A stretch of 64,000 nt of DNA from Rahnella rivi (GCF_019049655.1 NZ_JAFMOX010000066.1:62001-126000); one strand, 5' to 3'. Shown: positions 42,889-52,019, counted from the stretch's first letter. The notes: generated from the sequence alone by a model not told the origin. Program-made: numbers and translations.

Positions 42889-43249
42889 TGCCAGTCTCCT
42901 GTTCAGCATCGGGTTGCACCACGTCGGTTTTGCCGTCGTCCGTCAGCGCGCTATCCTGCGCATTGGTGAGGAGTGCCACCTGTGCTTTCAGGTCGGTGAT
43001 TTCGCCGTCTTTGGTCGCCACCTGTGCTTTCAGGTCGGTGATTTCTGTTTCCAGCACATTAACCTTCAGGGTCAGATCAGAGTCAGAGTTCAGATTTTCA
43101 ATTTCGGAATCATTGACGGCTTTGGCATGGGCACCAAACGCCCAATGTTCGGCAACCTGCTTATCAAAACTGTGAATGCCGGGCACCAGCTCAACCTGAG
43201 AACCGTCAGCAAAGCGGAGCGTTGCCGGGGTGGACACGAAATATTTCAT
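42857..43249 (-). CDS. STY1053-like phage protein with coiled coil
   Basis: A 130-residue protein. The N-terminus (KYFVSTPATLRFADGSQVELVPGIHSFDKQVAEHWAFGAHAK) is typical of a small family next to DUF2184 capsid genes. The middle has a duplicated 14-residue coiled-coil unit (ITDLKAQVATKDGE), seen in DNA as two identical 29-base copies 42 bases apart (42975-43003, 43017-43045). The tail is disordered and lysine/serine rich. Confidence 0.7.
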   Translation of the reverse strand: MKYFVSTPATLRFADGSQVELVPGIHSFDKQVAEHWAFGAHAKAVNDSEIENLNSDSDLTLKVNVLETEITDLKAQVATKDGEITDLKAQVALLTNAQDSALTDDGKTDVVQPDAEQETGNAKKQSSSNK

Positions 43250-43289
43250 AAATTTCTCCAGAAATGGCGGGGTTTCCCCCGCGCATTCA

Positions 43290-44237
43290 TCAGGCTACCG
43301 GAACGTCCAGGTATGCGATGGTGTTGCCGTATGGCGCTTCGATCTGACCGAGACGCCCGTAATAGGTGGTCAACTGGTAAATGCCGCGATATTCCAGTGG
43401 AGTATTCAGCAGCGGCACCAGCGGGAAGCGAATGTATTTCTCATCCTGCGTGTAAGCCACCACGCGATGCGCACCAGCCGATCCTCGTTTGCTCGCCCAT
43501 TTCATGGAGACGATTTCCAGCGGCTCGCCGTTCTCCTGAAACGCGATACAGTTGATCTTCACGTATTCCAGAACGGAGATATTCCCCGCTGATGACACCT
43601 TCTTGCTGGAAAGCAGCCCAAACAGTTCAGGCGCCATGCCCACCTTGCGCGGACACATCGCGTAACCAGACGACAACCAGGCCGACGTCAGTAACAGGTT
43701 GATGTCCTGAACGATGACGTCAGGGTCAGTTGTTGCCGTCCATGCAGCTGCGGCAGCGACAGGAACAACCTGAGCCAGATTCAGAAGGCCAGTGATGCCC
43801 AGATCGGTATCGCCGATATAAACCTGCTCATCGATATCCATGTTCCATTTCAATTGCATGGCATCGTATTTTTGCACATCAACCGGGCGTCCAAGCTGTT
43901 GAGCAGAGGCCAGTTCCGGCAGTGTCCAACCCAATTCCATCCCCCAGAGCGTGAGGGGTTGCGGAGTTTTTTCAATGAGAAGGTTGGTAGTCTGGATCGC
44001 GGTGGAGTTTTTTCCGATCCAGTTTTTACCGTTCGGATTCACGCCACCAGCAGCAGCCAGGTCGGTGTTGGTGAACGATGAAATTTCATCAGCGATCGAC
44101 ACGTCGCTGCGCAGCGGCATATCGCGGGACCACTTATACGAGACAAGTGGCAGATTCAGCGTCTGGTCAAGACGTTCCAGCTCACCAACGAGGAACGCGC
44201 CAGCCGCATCAGTGGTGGCTTTATCAATAGTAAACAT
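43290..44237 (-). CDS. Major capsid protein, DUF2184
   Basis: A 315-residue DUF2184 protein: FLVGELERLDQTLNLPLVSYKWSRDMPLRSDVSIADEISSFTN, TLWGMELGWTLPELASAQQLGRPVDVQKYDAMQ, and VYIGDTDLGITGLLNL are family features. It forms the HK97-fold shell. Confidence 0.92.
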   Translation of the reverse strand: MFTIDKATTDAAGAFLVGELERLDQTLNLPLVSYKWSRDMPLRSDVSIADEISSFTNTDLAAAGGVNPNGKNWIGKNSTAIQTTNLLIEKTPQPLTLWGMELGWTLPELASAQQLGRPVDVQKYDAMQLKWNMDIDEQVYIGDTDLGITGLLNLAQVVPVAAAAAWTATTDPDVIVQDINLLLTSAWLSSGYAMCPRKVGMAPELFGLLSSKKVSSAGNISVLEYVKINCIAFQENGEPLEIVSMKWASKRGSAGAHRVVAYTQDEKYIRFPLVPLLNTPLEYRGIYQLTTYYGRLGQIEAPYGNTIAYLDVPVA

Positions 44238-44247
44238 TCAGTGTTCC

Positions 44248-44766
44248 TTAAATGTTGTAAGCGATTTCGATGTGACCTTTACCAGCGCCAGCGATGCCGT
44301 CACCCGGACCCATGACTTTCGCCAATGTCAGTTCGGGAGTGTTTGCTGCAGTAGCGTCAGGTGTCAGCACAAGTGAACCCAGCGGGCTGGCAGTGCTGGC
44401 GCCAGAGACGCGGACATACACTTTCGCGCCTTTGACGGCTGCAATGGCCTGTGCCTGAGGTACGCTGACGCAGATATAGCCGCGCGCCAGACGGTCGCCC
44501 GTCACACCCGCATTCACGCCCAGATAGGCGATATCGGCCTGTGACTGAGTTGGGTATGGGCGGATAAGGATGCCAGCAACTTTATCTACGGTGTCGCCGT
44601 CTTCCAGTGGCACAAATTTATTTCCACTCCATTTACCTGCAAGGCCAAGTTGGCCAAACACTTTGGTGTTATCGAGAATGACCGGCTCAGCGGTCAGATC
44701 CTGCAGGCGAGTTACTGCACCGGAAATGCCAAGGGGCATCCGGTTTACATAAGCATTTCCAGCCAT
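44248..44766 (-). CDS. Capsid cement/decoration protein
   Basis: A 172-residue protein of the structural-cement type (AGNAYVNRMPLGISGAVTRLQDLTAEPVIL; GILIRPYPTQ; GYICVSVPQ). It stands directly before the capsid gene, as in related phages, and probably reinforces the shell. Confidence 0.75.
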   Translation of the reverse strand: MAGNAYVNRMPLGISGAVTRLQDLTAEPVILDNTKVFGQLGLAGKWSGNKFVPLEDGDTVDKVAGILIRPYPTQSQADIAYLGVNAGVTGDRLARGYICVSVPQAQAIAAVKGAKVYVRVSGASTASPLGSLVLTPDATAANTPELTLAKVMGPGDGIAGAGKGHIEIAYNI

Positions 44767-44776
44767 GGGGGTTACC

Positions 44777-46036
44777 TTATTGGTTGCGTTTCCAGAAATC
44801 GGCGTTGATTTTGTTCAGTTCAGAAGGGGTCACCGGACCGCGTGCGCCGTCGCCGGTTCGCTTACTCTGACTGAGCGGCGCGATATGGTTTTTTGCCTTA
44901 TTCAGCGTCACGGCAGCGGCAAAGACTGCATCTACCGTGGCCTTAGGCGCTTTAGTGAAATCAGACACCCCAAAACCTTTCAGGCTGTCACCGGTGCGCA
45001 CGGCGTGATTCAGCGCCTGGCGTTTCAGGCCTTTATCACCCGCTGGCGCAAAGCCAGGAGAAAGGATTTCAGCATCAGCGATAATGTTGCGCTTGTACGC
45101 AGCGTCACCCGTGACCTTCTTGTCCTCTTCGATATCTTCATCGGTGGTTGGCAGATCGTCAGGGTTGGCGTCCGCCGTTTTACCTTCCAGCTTATCCAAC
45201 CGGGCAATGAGCGCCTGAGCCCACGCGGGGACTTCTTCATCACCGGTTTTTTCCGGATCGGGCTTATCGTCAACCGTGGTTTTATTTTCCGCCGGTAGCG
45301 ATGTCGCCTGCGCGGGCGTGTTCATGTTGATGGTGACGCCGGGGATAGAGCCCATACCATCAGATGGCATGTCCGGTGCTTCGTCGATGAGCTTCTGCAA
45401 AGCATCCTCATCTTTCGTTTTGATGGCCGTAGCCAGTTTTTTCAGCCATGACATTGCAGGCTTCTCCTTTTTCGCAGATATGGATGGGGCAGAATCCCCG
45501 ATTGCACAGCGAGAACCCGCCCGGCCTCTGTCGATACCGACAGCCAGATGGTTTCCAGTGATTTGGTATTGCTTGCCCTTGCCCGGCGCCAGCTGCTTAT
45601 AGAGCGCGTTGTAACCGCAGCTCACATCTCTGAGCCCGGCGTTAATGGCGTCGATTGCCTCTTGCCGCTTGACCAGAACGTCTGCCAGCAGGAGGTTTGA
45701 TTTCTCTTCCATGCCACGCCTCACGTTCTGAATATGGCCTTGAGCCAGTTCCGCGTAGTTGCCGGGATTAACGAAGACAATGTTCCCGTCAGCGTCTTCC
45801 GGATGACCCAGCGTGACGGCAACCCCTTCGAAGCTCGCCATGGTTTCAGGAGAGAAAACTTCATCTTCAAGGCGGTAAACGGTCACGGTTCCGGTAGCGT
45901 CAGCCTTGAGGTCGATCTCTTCGGGTAAGTAGATTTGTGTCCCTGTCCGCGCTATCGGTACGTCTTTGCAAAGCAGCGAACCATCCGCCTGCAAAAATCG
46001 CGTCTCTCCCAGGCGGGTGGTGAAGAAATATTTCAT
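44777..46036 (-). CDS. DUF2213 head maturation protease/scaffold
   Basis: A 419-residue protein. The DUF2213 N-terminal domain (about 1-170: YLPEEIDLKADATGTVTVYRLEDEVFSPETMASFEGVAVTLGHPED) is thought to be the prohead protease. A long acidic, helical linker (about 190-330) has scaffold character, and the basic C-terminus ends IAPLSQSKRTGDGARGPVTPSELNKINADFWKR. Confidence 0.82.
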   Translation of the reverse strand: MKYFFTTRLGETRFLQADGSLLCKDVPIARTGTQIYLPEEIDLKADATGTVTVYRLEDEVFSPETMASFEGVAVTLGHPEDADGNIVFVNPGNYAELAQGHIQNVRRGMEEKSNLLLADVLVKRQEAIDAINAGLRDVSCGYNALYKQLAPGKGKQYQITGNHLAVGIDRGRAGSRCAIGDSAPSISAKKEKPAMSWLKKLATAIKTKDEDALQKLIDEAPDMPSDGMGSIPGVTINMNTPAQATSLPAENKTTVDDKPDPEKTGDEEVPAWAQALIARLDKLEGKTADANPDDLPTTDEDIEEDKKVTGDAAYKRNIIADAEILSPGFAPAGDKGLKRQALNHAVRTGDSLKGFGVSDFTKAPKATVDAVFAAAVTLNKAKNHIAPLSQSKRTGDGARGPVTPSELNKINADFWKRNQ

Positions 46037-46061
46037 TGGTCACCTGCTGAATTGCGGGCAT

Positions 46062-46087
46062 AAAAAAACCCAGCCTCGGCTGGGTTT
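46062..46087 (-). terminator. Terminator after the 91-residue accessory gene
   Basis: On the minus strand, AACCCAG-CCGAGG-CTGGGTT followed by seven T, 20 bases past the stop of the gene at 46107-46382. Confidence 0.85.
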
Positions 46088-46106
46088 AGTCTTGTGAAAT
46101 TAACGT

Positions 46107-46382
46107 TTAATCTTCTTCCATATCATTTTCAGGTACTGGGGGGAGTTTTAAATTTAAGATGGCATCAATTATAACTTCCTCTGTGGGCACAACCTCATAA
46201 GCTAATAAATACTTTTGTTTTTCCCCATTAATGTTTTCTGTTTCAAACTCTATGATTGGGTAATCTTCGTAACTTGGGGCTTTTGGTCCCATCAAGAAAG
46301 GCTGACGATGATGGGTCATAACCCCGCTAACACCTAATTTTTTAGAATTCCCATGTTTATCGAAAAAAATATAGTAATTCAT
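46107..46382 (-). CDS. Unrecognised small protein between head genes
   Basis: A 91-residue acidic protein (NYYIFFDKHGNSKKLGVSGVMTHHRQPF; C-terminus PPVPENDMEED). Lower G+C than its neighbours and ended by its own terminator, so it is an accessory insertion between the F-like head protein and the protease gene. Function not recognised. Confidence 0.55.
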   Translation of the reverse strand: MNYYIFFDKHGNSKKLGVSGVMTHHRQPFLMGPKAPSYEDYPIIEFETENINGEKQKYLLAYEVVPTEEVIIDAILNLKLPPVPENDMEED

Positions 46383-46421
46383 TACTTTACCGTCAAAAGT
46401 TTTAAGGGTTACTAAGATTAA

Positions 46422-47180
46422 CTATTTATTCCCAGCAGGTATATGGATCTCAGGCCAACATTTGCAATTCGGCAAGCATCCAGCATGGCCGGTCATACCG
46501 TCGAGCGTCGGCGGGTTATCCCAGCGCACAAACCTATCTTTCATTTTCTTGTGAGAGGCACGCGTCCCCGCACCTTCAATGCGCCACCAGTACCCCTCCG
46601 ACCCGACAGATAACGCGCGTGCCTGAGTCAGAGCACCAGTAGCCCGGCCGATCTCTGTGCGTGCAATCATCTTTGCCCGGCTGGCAGCGACATCACCGGA
46701 CTGCATGATCATGTCGTAGAGCGCGTCTGGCCGTTCACCGTTAATGACCGCCTGTATGGCGCGATCCTGAATGTCTTTAACACGGTCCGCCGCTTCCATA
46801 GGCAACGACTTCATGAGCTGAATTTGCCGGTACACGATGTCCTGCGTTACCTGCCCCACGGGGGAACTCCCCATGATGTCGCGTAAGCCTTCGGATATTT
46901 GCTCCGATACCGAACGCCACTGACTCCACTCCTCCCGCTCTACCTGCAGAAACATTTTCTGCGCCACTTGAGCAGACCAATCGCCGAGAACCTGTGAATA
47001 GTCGATCAGGTGTCCGGCGATGGTGTCAGCGCTTGCCTGGGAACCATCGTAGGAACCAGTTACTATCTGGTTTATTTGGCTGACTATCCCCAGTAGGCTT
47101 TTCTGATACTGGACTTCTGAACGACGGCGCAGCGCCGGTTTCAAGTTCAGGCTCCTCCCACTGCGACTTCGCATCTTCAA
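46422..47180 (-). CDS. Mu gpF-like minor head protein
   Basis: A 252-residue head morphogenesis protein. The family core ARTEIGRATGALTQARALSVGSEGYWWRIEGAGTRASHKKMKDRFVRWDNPP ends in the zinc-type cluster HAGCLPNCKCWPE. The first 50 codons overlap the portal gene by 155 bases in another frame. An ATG at codon 3 or a later start would shorten this. Confidence 0.85.
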   Translation of the reverse strand: MKMRSRSGRSLNLKPALRRRSEVQYQKSLLGIVSQINQIVTGSYDGSQASADTIAGHLIDYSQVLGDWSAQVAQKMFLQVEREEWSQWRSVSEQISEGLRDIMGSSPVGQVTQDIVYRQIQLMKSLPMEAADRVKDIQDRAIQAVINGERPDALYDMIMQSGDVAASRAKMIARTEIGRATGALTQARALSVGSEGYWWRIEGAGTRASHKKMKDRFVRWDNPPTLDGMTGHAGCLPNCKCWPEIHIPAGNK

Positions 47181-48495
47181 TATCCTTGTCAGTGATAGAA
47201 CCTCCGATGCCGATCACATCCGACATGTTACGCAGGTCACTCAGCGCAGCAGCGGGAGACATGCCAATATCACGAACAGCGGTCGCCAGCGCGGTCGTGA
47301 CGTTGCTGGCCATCGTCGCCCGGTCGGTATCCGACATTTCCCAGAGTTTATTAAAGTCGAAGGTGAAATCTTCCGGCAACGGTTCGCCAAACAGCGAGCG
47401 CCAGGAGATATCGAGCAACCAGCGAATGGGGCGACGCAAACGCCGCTCCTGGAGTGAGTTCACGCGGCTGTAGTAGTTCTCAAGGTCACCATCACCGGTA
47501 CTGAATCCCGAAGGTGACTGACCAAACAGACGAACCAGCGGAATGCCCGTCGCCCCTGAGACCTGCTCAGCGAAGCGCAGGATGACGTCTGCGATACCGG
47601 CAAACGAATAGCTGTGCGTCTGGAACTCGTCACTCTTATCCATAAGCGTCATCCCTTCGATGGTCTGAAACTCACGAATCATGTCCATGTGCTTTTTCAA
47701 CCCCTCTTCCATCGCGCCCCCAGTAGCGAGGATTTTTCGCAATCCATCAATGCTGTAGGTCCGAAGATGCGCCTTGTGGATTAGCTGAGTAGTGCCTACG
47801 GTCGCAGTGTCGAAGGCTTGAATGCGTTCAAAGATGCGCTCAACCACTGACATGCCCCAGCCGTTCTCCGTCTGCGCCTGCTGGAATGGCAGAGAGTCGC
47901 CCTCCATGCGTACCAGTCGGGAGTGGTGGATCTTCCAGGGTGGAATGCCCTGCTGATTGGTGACCACTTTATAAAATTTTGGCTTTCCAAAGTCCGGGCC
48001 GTAGTCGGTGATTAGATCGTAATAACTCGGATTGACCATCCAGCGGTCAAACACCATCAGCCCTTTAAACTGGCCCTCCTTGATGCGGTCTAGGTTGAGT
48101 GGCGTACTCATGTCCTGACCTTCGATGAGAACCACCATCAGCGCACCGCCGTATAGCCGCGACCACTTGAGCGTGTTGTTCACCTCGTCCCAAGCGGCGA
48201 TATCATCCCAGAAGGTTTCAAACTTCCCCTTCTGCCCGGGCTTTAGCTTTGAGCTTATGTTGATACCCTTGCGGGTCATATCATCGGCCATAGCATCTAC
48301 GCCGGCGCCCACCAGAAACGATGACCGGTAGGCAAATTCGAGCTGTACGCGATTACGGGAAATATAACCGGGCTGATAGCTGCCGCCGGTCTGGATATTG
48401 GCGGTGCGCCCGCCGAGTTTAGCCGTGAAATTATTGTACCCGTCAGCCGTGCGTACGGGTTTCTGTACGCCAGATCGGCGATTTTTACGGGCCAT
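47026..48495 (-). CDS. Portal protein, DUF1073
   Basis: A 489-residue DUF1073 portal. AYRSSFLVGAGVDAMADDMTRKGI, WSRLYGGALMVVLIEGQDMSTPL, LVRLFGQSPSGFSTGDGDLENYYSRVNSLQE are family signatures. It makes the DNA channel of the head. It follows the large terminase after a 216-base spacer in which I see no gene. Confidence 0.93.
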   Translation of the reverse strand: MARKNRRSGVQKPVRTADGYNNFTAKLGGRTANIQTGGSYQPGYISRNRVQLEFAYRSSFLVGAGVDAMADDMTRKGINISSKLKPGQKGKFETFWDDIAAWDEVNNTLKWSRLYGGALMVVLIEGQDMSTPLNLDRIKEGQFKGLMVFDRWMVNPSYYDLITDYGPDFGKPKFYKVVTNQQGIPPWKIHHSRLVRMEGDSLPFQQAQTENGWGMSVVERIFERIQAFDTATVGTTQLIHKAHLRTYSIDGLRKILATGGAMEEGLKKHMDMIREFQTIEGMTLMDKSDEFQTHSYSFAGIADVILRFAEQVSGATGIPLVRLFGQSPSGFSTGDGDLENYYSRVNSLQERRLRRPIRWLLDISWRSLFGEPLPEDFTFDFNKLWEMSDTDRATMASNVTTALATAVRDIGMSPAAALSDLRNMSDVIGIGGSITDKDIEDAKSQWEEPELETGAAPSFRSPVSEKPTGDSQPNKPDSNWFLRWFPGKR

Positions 48496-48711
48496 GTATT
48501 ACTCGCTATTTTTCATGAAATTAAACGGTTTTTAACATAATGACTCTTAAGCGCCCCGGCAGAATCAGCCACATTAAAATGTCGCCTCTTAAGGCGTATT
48601 TATCGCTGTTTAGCCGAGTGAAAGGGTCAGAACGGGTTGCATAAACGGTGCATAAAACGGGGGTGCTTTTGCATAGCAAAATATTTAGATGAACTGGCCA
48701 TTTCCAACGAT

Positions 48712-50109
48712 TTACTGACCCAACCTTCCCCACACTTCCAAAGAGCTGTCTAAAGGTGCGAAAGCCATAATGAATGCGTCCGCAATGTTGGGTGAAGGCA
48801 CATCGCGTTTAGCCAGGTCTTTTTTGGTTTCTACCATCACGCGCCCGTTTTTATCAAAATCACGCTTCGGCGTTGAAAGCTCATATTTCAGTTTGTCGAG
48901 ATGAGGACAATCACCATCAATGCTCAACAGCTCATCCACGGGGAATTTCTCACCATGAGTTACTGCGTTGTACGTGTTGCGCAGCCTGTCAGCCACCATC
49001 CACCAGGCCTGAGCCTTGAGATTGGCGAAGAAATCCTGATTCGTGATCTCCGGCTGATACTCGTCGTCCGGTTCATGCACACCAGCACCGGCATTAAATT
49101 TTGAAAAGGATATGGGCTGACTGGTGTAGGGGTCTTCCTTCTGTCGCTCCTCGTTTATTTCAGCAAACTTAGAGCCAGAAGATGCGCCCACGCCGATTGA
49201 GTCGTAAACGATCTCAGCACCGCGTTCGGCTGCAGCCTGATAAGTGCGTTTGCAGCTCTTCATCAGCTCGTCCTCTTTAGCCTTCCACTCGTCAGCCCAG
49301 TAAGCCACTGATCCGTGGCGGTAGACGTTAGCGCATTTATCCGCGCCGCTGTCTGCAACGTCGAACCCGATACGCTTACGGCCGCTCGGTGCAAATCCTA
49401 GTTTTTTATGTGCATCTATCGCCGCTTCAACCCATGAAAGCTTGATGATCGCCTGATCATCATCGGTGCGAGGAACGCCGAGGTATACGTGTTCAAATAC
49501 TTCAGGGTCACGCTGCTTTGCCGCCGCAATGACGTTTTGCATGGTTTGGCTCAGGAAGCCGTTCTCGTCGTAATTAATTTTCCTGACGATGGTGTCAGCC
49601 GGCGGATCAACGACGAAATTTCGCCAGACAAAATCCGTGACCAGCGTCGGGTTAAAGATGAACCAGCATTCAGACCCTTCTTTACGGATTGTTGGCTCCA
49701 GAATCTCCCACTGAGCCTCGGTAATTCCGTGGGCCTCTTCGTTCCAGAGCACATCAATGCTCTCCAGAGATTTAATCTCACTGACGTGGCGCCACAGCCC
49801 GTAAAACATAAATTCACTACCGGTAAAACGGTTGATGATTTTATTGTCGAGGATACGGAAGCGGTGCCTAAGTCCGAAGCGCTCAATCTGAATTTTCAGC
49901 AGAGCATAAACAGACTCATCGATTTTATTCTGGATCTGGCGTGTGCAGAGAAAACGCAGTTTGTACTTATCCGCGAGAAAAATTGCCATTCCGGCAGCAT
50001 CCCACGACTTACTCGAAGCGCGGCCACCGTAAAGCACCTTATTCCTCGCCTTGGTTGTCCAAAACGGCCTTAGCGCCGGATTCAGGGAGGGACGTTGGGT
50101 TGTCAGCAT
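48712..50109 (-). CDS. terL: Terminase large subunit
   Basis: A 465-residue terminase of the PBSX/terminase-3 group. Walker A is YGGRASSKSWDA (about 28-39), Walker B VLWNEEAHG (about 122), and the nuclease metal site begins FDVADSGADKCANVYRHG (about 255). Start at ATG 50109 (LTTQRPSLNPALRPFW) after GGATGATTT; the frame is open further upstream inside terS. Confidence 0.92.
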   Translation of the reverse strand: MLTTQRPSLNPALRPFWTTKARNKVLYGGRASSKSWDAAGMAIFLADKYKLRFLCTRQIQNKIDESVYALLKIQIERFGLRHRFRILDNKIINRFTGSEFMFYGLWRHVSEIKSLESIDVLWNEEAHGITEAQWEILEPTIRKEGSECWFIFNPTLVTDFVWRNFVVDPPADTIVRKINYDENGFLSQTMQNVIAAAKQRDPEVFEHVYLGVPRTDDDQAIIKLSWVEAAIDAHKKLGFAPSGRKRIGFDVADSGADKCANVYRHGSVAYWADEWKAKEDELMKSCKRTYQAAAERGAEIVYDSIGVGASSGSKFAEINEERQKEDPYTSQPISFSKFNAGAGVHEPDDEYQPEITNQDFFANLKAQAWWMVADRLRNTYNAVTHGEKFPVDELLSIDGDCPHLDKLKYELSTPKRDFDKNGRVMVETKKDLAKRDVPSPNIADAFIMAFAPLDSSLEVWGRLGQ

Positions 50110-50848
50110 AGAAATCATCCAGACCGCCAGAGGCGTCATTATTCGGATCACCGAGTTCGAGTTTAAGACGATCGACTTCGAGCCCCACTTTCTCCGCCGC
50201 TATCACACGATAATTTGTGTCGGCGAATACCTTGCGGATTGTTGCGGTGGTGCCCTCTATCGACTCAATTCGAACGGTATTGCGCATCATGGCTTTGTCA
50301 GCCGAGCTGATTTTTTCAAGCAGCCCTTTTATCTCGTCGGGATTGGCGTCTTCAAGTTCAGTTTTCCAGCGCCCGATATTTTCCGAGGCGACCAGGTTGC
50401 TGGCGCGCAAGCGAAAGAGTTCGTCGTCGAGCGTAAGCGCCTTTGCGTCCTCTATCACCTCGTCACTCAATAACAGGCGCCGGGCGTAGCCGCCGTGCTT
50501 GAGGGAGAGCTGATTATTCGGTTTGAAGGCGTTAACCGGTGGATCGGTACGCGAGCCTCGAATCGGTTTCGTATTTTCAGGGGGCCGAGTTTCCCCCGCT
50601 GCGTTCTTTTCCGAATCGTCAGAAGTGGCGCGCTTTTCCGTGGTACGCACAGTTTTTTTTTGCGTACCGCTTTTGCGTACCTGCGTACCTTTTTGCGTAC
50701 CTTTCTTTTCAGTGCGTACCCATCCGTGTTTTTTGGCGCGTTTTCTTATCGCCCCTTCACTGATGCCGTAAATATCAGCCAAATCACGAAGAGAAAGTTG
50801 TCCGGCGCAGTAATCACGTTCAAGGCCGCTTTCCTCGGGATTTGTCAT
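50039..50848 (-). CDS. terS: Terminase small subunit
   Basis: A 269-residue small terminase. The N-terminal helix-turn-helix (LSLRDLADIYGISEGAIRKRAKKHGW, about 17-42) binds DNA. A basic low-complexity linker with repeated KGTQ follows (about 47-72), then the helical oligomerisation part. The linker DNA contains six copies of TGCGTACC (one inverted) in 79 bases, a possible packaging-site array. It overlaps terL by 71 bases. Confidence 0.88.
   Translation of the reverse strand: MTNPEESGLERDYCAGQLSLRDLADIYGISEGAIRKRAKKHGWVRTEKKGTQKGTQVRKSGTQKKTVRTTEKRATSDDSEKNAAGETRPPENTKPIRGSRTDPPVNAFKPNNQLSLKHGGYARRLLLSDEVIEDAKALTLDDELFRLRASNLVASENIGRWKTELEDANPDEIKGLLEKISSADKAMMRNTVRIESIEGTTATIRKVFADTNYRVIAAEKVGLEVDRLKLELGDPNNDASGGLDDFYADNPTSLPESGAKAVLDNQGEE
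50642..50720. repeat. Cluster of TGCGTACC octamers in terS
   Basis: Copies at 50661, 50674, 50682, 50694 and 50713 on the + strand and an inverted copy (GGTACGCA) at 50642-50649. They encode GTQ or similar residues in a linker that could use many codons. Short repeats inside the small terminase gene are where pac-type phages keep their packaging signal. Confidence 0.6.
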
Positions 50849-50862
50849 ACCCCCTCCGGAGT

Positions 50863-51045
50863 TTATTTAACGAATGTCACTTTCGTGGTGATCAGTCGGC
50901 GAATGAGTCGAGCAGCTTCACGCTCCATATCAGCGACCGTTTCCGGTGTTGCCGCTTTCCATCGATATTTACGTTCAATCTCAGAAAAAACAGAGTTCAC
51001 ATCAGCAGTAGATGGAGGGAAAATTTCAAGGTTGAGCTTTGACAT
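50863..51045 (-). CDS. Small conserved phage protein upstream of terS
   Basis: A 60-residue charged protein (SKLNLEIFPPSTADVNSVFSEIERKYRWKAATPETVADMEREAARLIRRL). AGAGGAACC before the ATG at 51045 decides the start. Its place directly before the terminase genes suggests a role in packaging or its control. Family not recognised. Confidence 0.6.
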   Translation of the reverse strand: MSKLNLEIFPPSTADVNSVFSEIERKYRWKAATPETVADMEREAARLIRRLITTKVTFVK

Positions 51046-51109
51046 GGTTCCTCTTAAGGCTTTGCTGCACATTGGACTAAGCGCACTCGACACTCACTGC
51101 GATGGGCAT

Positions 51110-51131
51110 AAAAAAACCGCCCGGAGGCGGC
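51110..51131 (-). terminator. Terminator after the 128-residue gene
   Basis: Minus-strand GCCGCC-TCCGG-GCGG stem followed by seven T, about 20 bases past the stop at 51151. Confidence 0.8.
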
Positions 51132-51150
51132 TTATTAGTAATTTTGGAAA

Positions 51151-51537
51151 TTATTCCGAATATCTCAATTTTTGTAACCCGGCATTCATTCCCTCTAACG
51201 TGATATGCAGCGCTTTCACCGATTCACGATCATAATGATCAGGGAAAAGCCAATATTTTGCTTTAAGAGCACACAAATCTGAAAATTGCCGGTCAATCAA
51301 TCTTACTGGTTCCGCTGCTTCGCTCCAATAACGAGAGAGTTGAACCTCTCTTGCCTTGTCTCTTTCTAATCCATGCTCACGTTCGGAAAAATAGATTTCG
51401 GTTTCATGGATTGCTTTCGTTAAAGCACGGATAGCATCTGTGGCTTGTTTTTCGTTCTCACGTCCTAAGCCTTTAAATGTATTTAATGTGGCAAGTAATG
51501 CAGAATAGCTACTAATAATAATTGAAGTTGCTGGCAT
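51151..51537 (-). CDS. Unrecognised helical protein
   Basis: A 128-residue protein, almost entirely helical by sequence (ATDAIRALTKAIHETEIYFSEREHGLERDKAREVQLSRYWSEAAEPVRLIDRQF). Lower G+C than the flanking structural genes and its own terminator mark it as accessory cargo between the lysis and packaging genes. No family recognised. Confidence 0.55.
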   Translation of the reverse strand: MPATSIIISSYSALLATLNTFKGLGRENEKQATDAIRALTKAIHETEIYFSEREHGLERDKAREVQLSRYWSEAAEPVRLIDRQFSDLCALKAKYWLFPDHYDRESVKALHITLEGMNAGLQKLRYSE

Positions 51538-51624
51538 ATTATTTTCCTCAAAATAAACTGAGGTGACATTATCACAGGCACTAAGTGAATTCCTTTTGCA
51601 GAACCTTAATAAATAAATTTATTT

Positions 51625-51825
51625 TTAAGAGCAACCAGATCGGCTACTGCGTCTTTGACCGCTTTTTCTTGTCGCCAATTCAACCAAATCTGTGAAGTCC
51701 TCGCATTTGTTTAATCGATGACCGTGATCGTCGACAAAGTTGTAGCCTTTAAAAAGATTTACGATTTCCTCGGGACTCATCCCATCTAAACGAGGAACCT
51801 GCTTTGATTCGTCAACCTGTTTCAT
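51625..51825 (-). CDS. Small acidic/basic protein, unknown
   Basis: A 66-residue frame starting at ATG 51825 (KQVDESKQVPRLDGMSPEEIVNLFKGYNFVDDHGHRLNKCEDFTDLVELATRK). A GGTTTGAAGATG context precedes the start. It overlaps the start of the divergent KTSC gene by 22 bases. Function unknown. Confidence 0.5.
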   Translation of the reverse strand: MKQVDESKQVPRLDGMSPEEIVNLFKGYNFVDDHGHRLNKCEDFTDLVELATRKSGQRRSSRSGCS

Positions 51826-52019
51826 CTTCAAACCTTCATTCAGTTGGTTATGATAGTGCAACTTCCACTTTGGAAATTGCCTTCCATGGAGGCGGTATCT
51901 ATCAATATTCTAGAGTTCCAGCCGCCATTCACACGGCACTAATGAATGCACCGTCAAAAGGTCAGTATTTTGATGTTCATATCAAAAAAGCCGGTTACCC
52001 ATATCGCAAAGTTGGGTGA
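51804..52019 (+). CDS. KTSC-domain protein
   Basis: A 71-residue single KTSC domain: VSSSNLHSVGYDSATSTLEIAFHGGGIYQYSRVPAAIHTALMNAPSKGQYFDVHIKKAGYPYRKV, with the lysine-serine motif in PSKG. KTSC domains are small beta barrels often near phage lysis or packaging genes; their role is not established. TTG start at 51804, after CGAGG. Read against the late operon. Confidence 0.8.
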   Translation: MIRQPVSSSNLHSVGYDSATSTLEIAFHGGGIYQYSRVPAAIHTALMNAPSKGQYFDVHIKKAGYPYRKVG

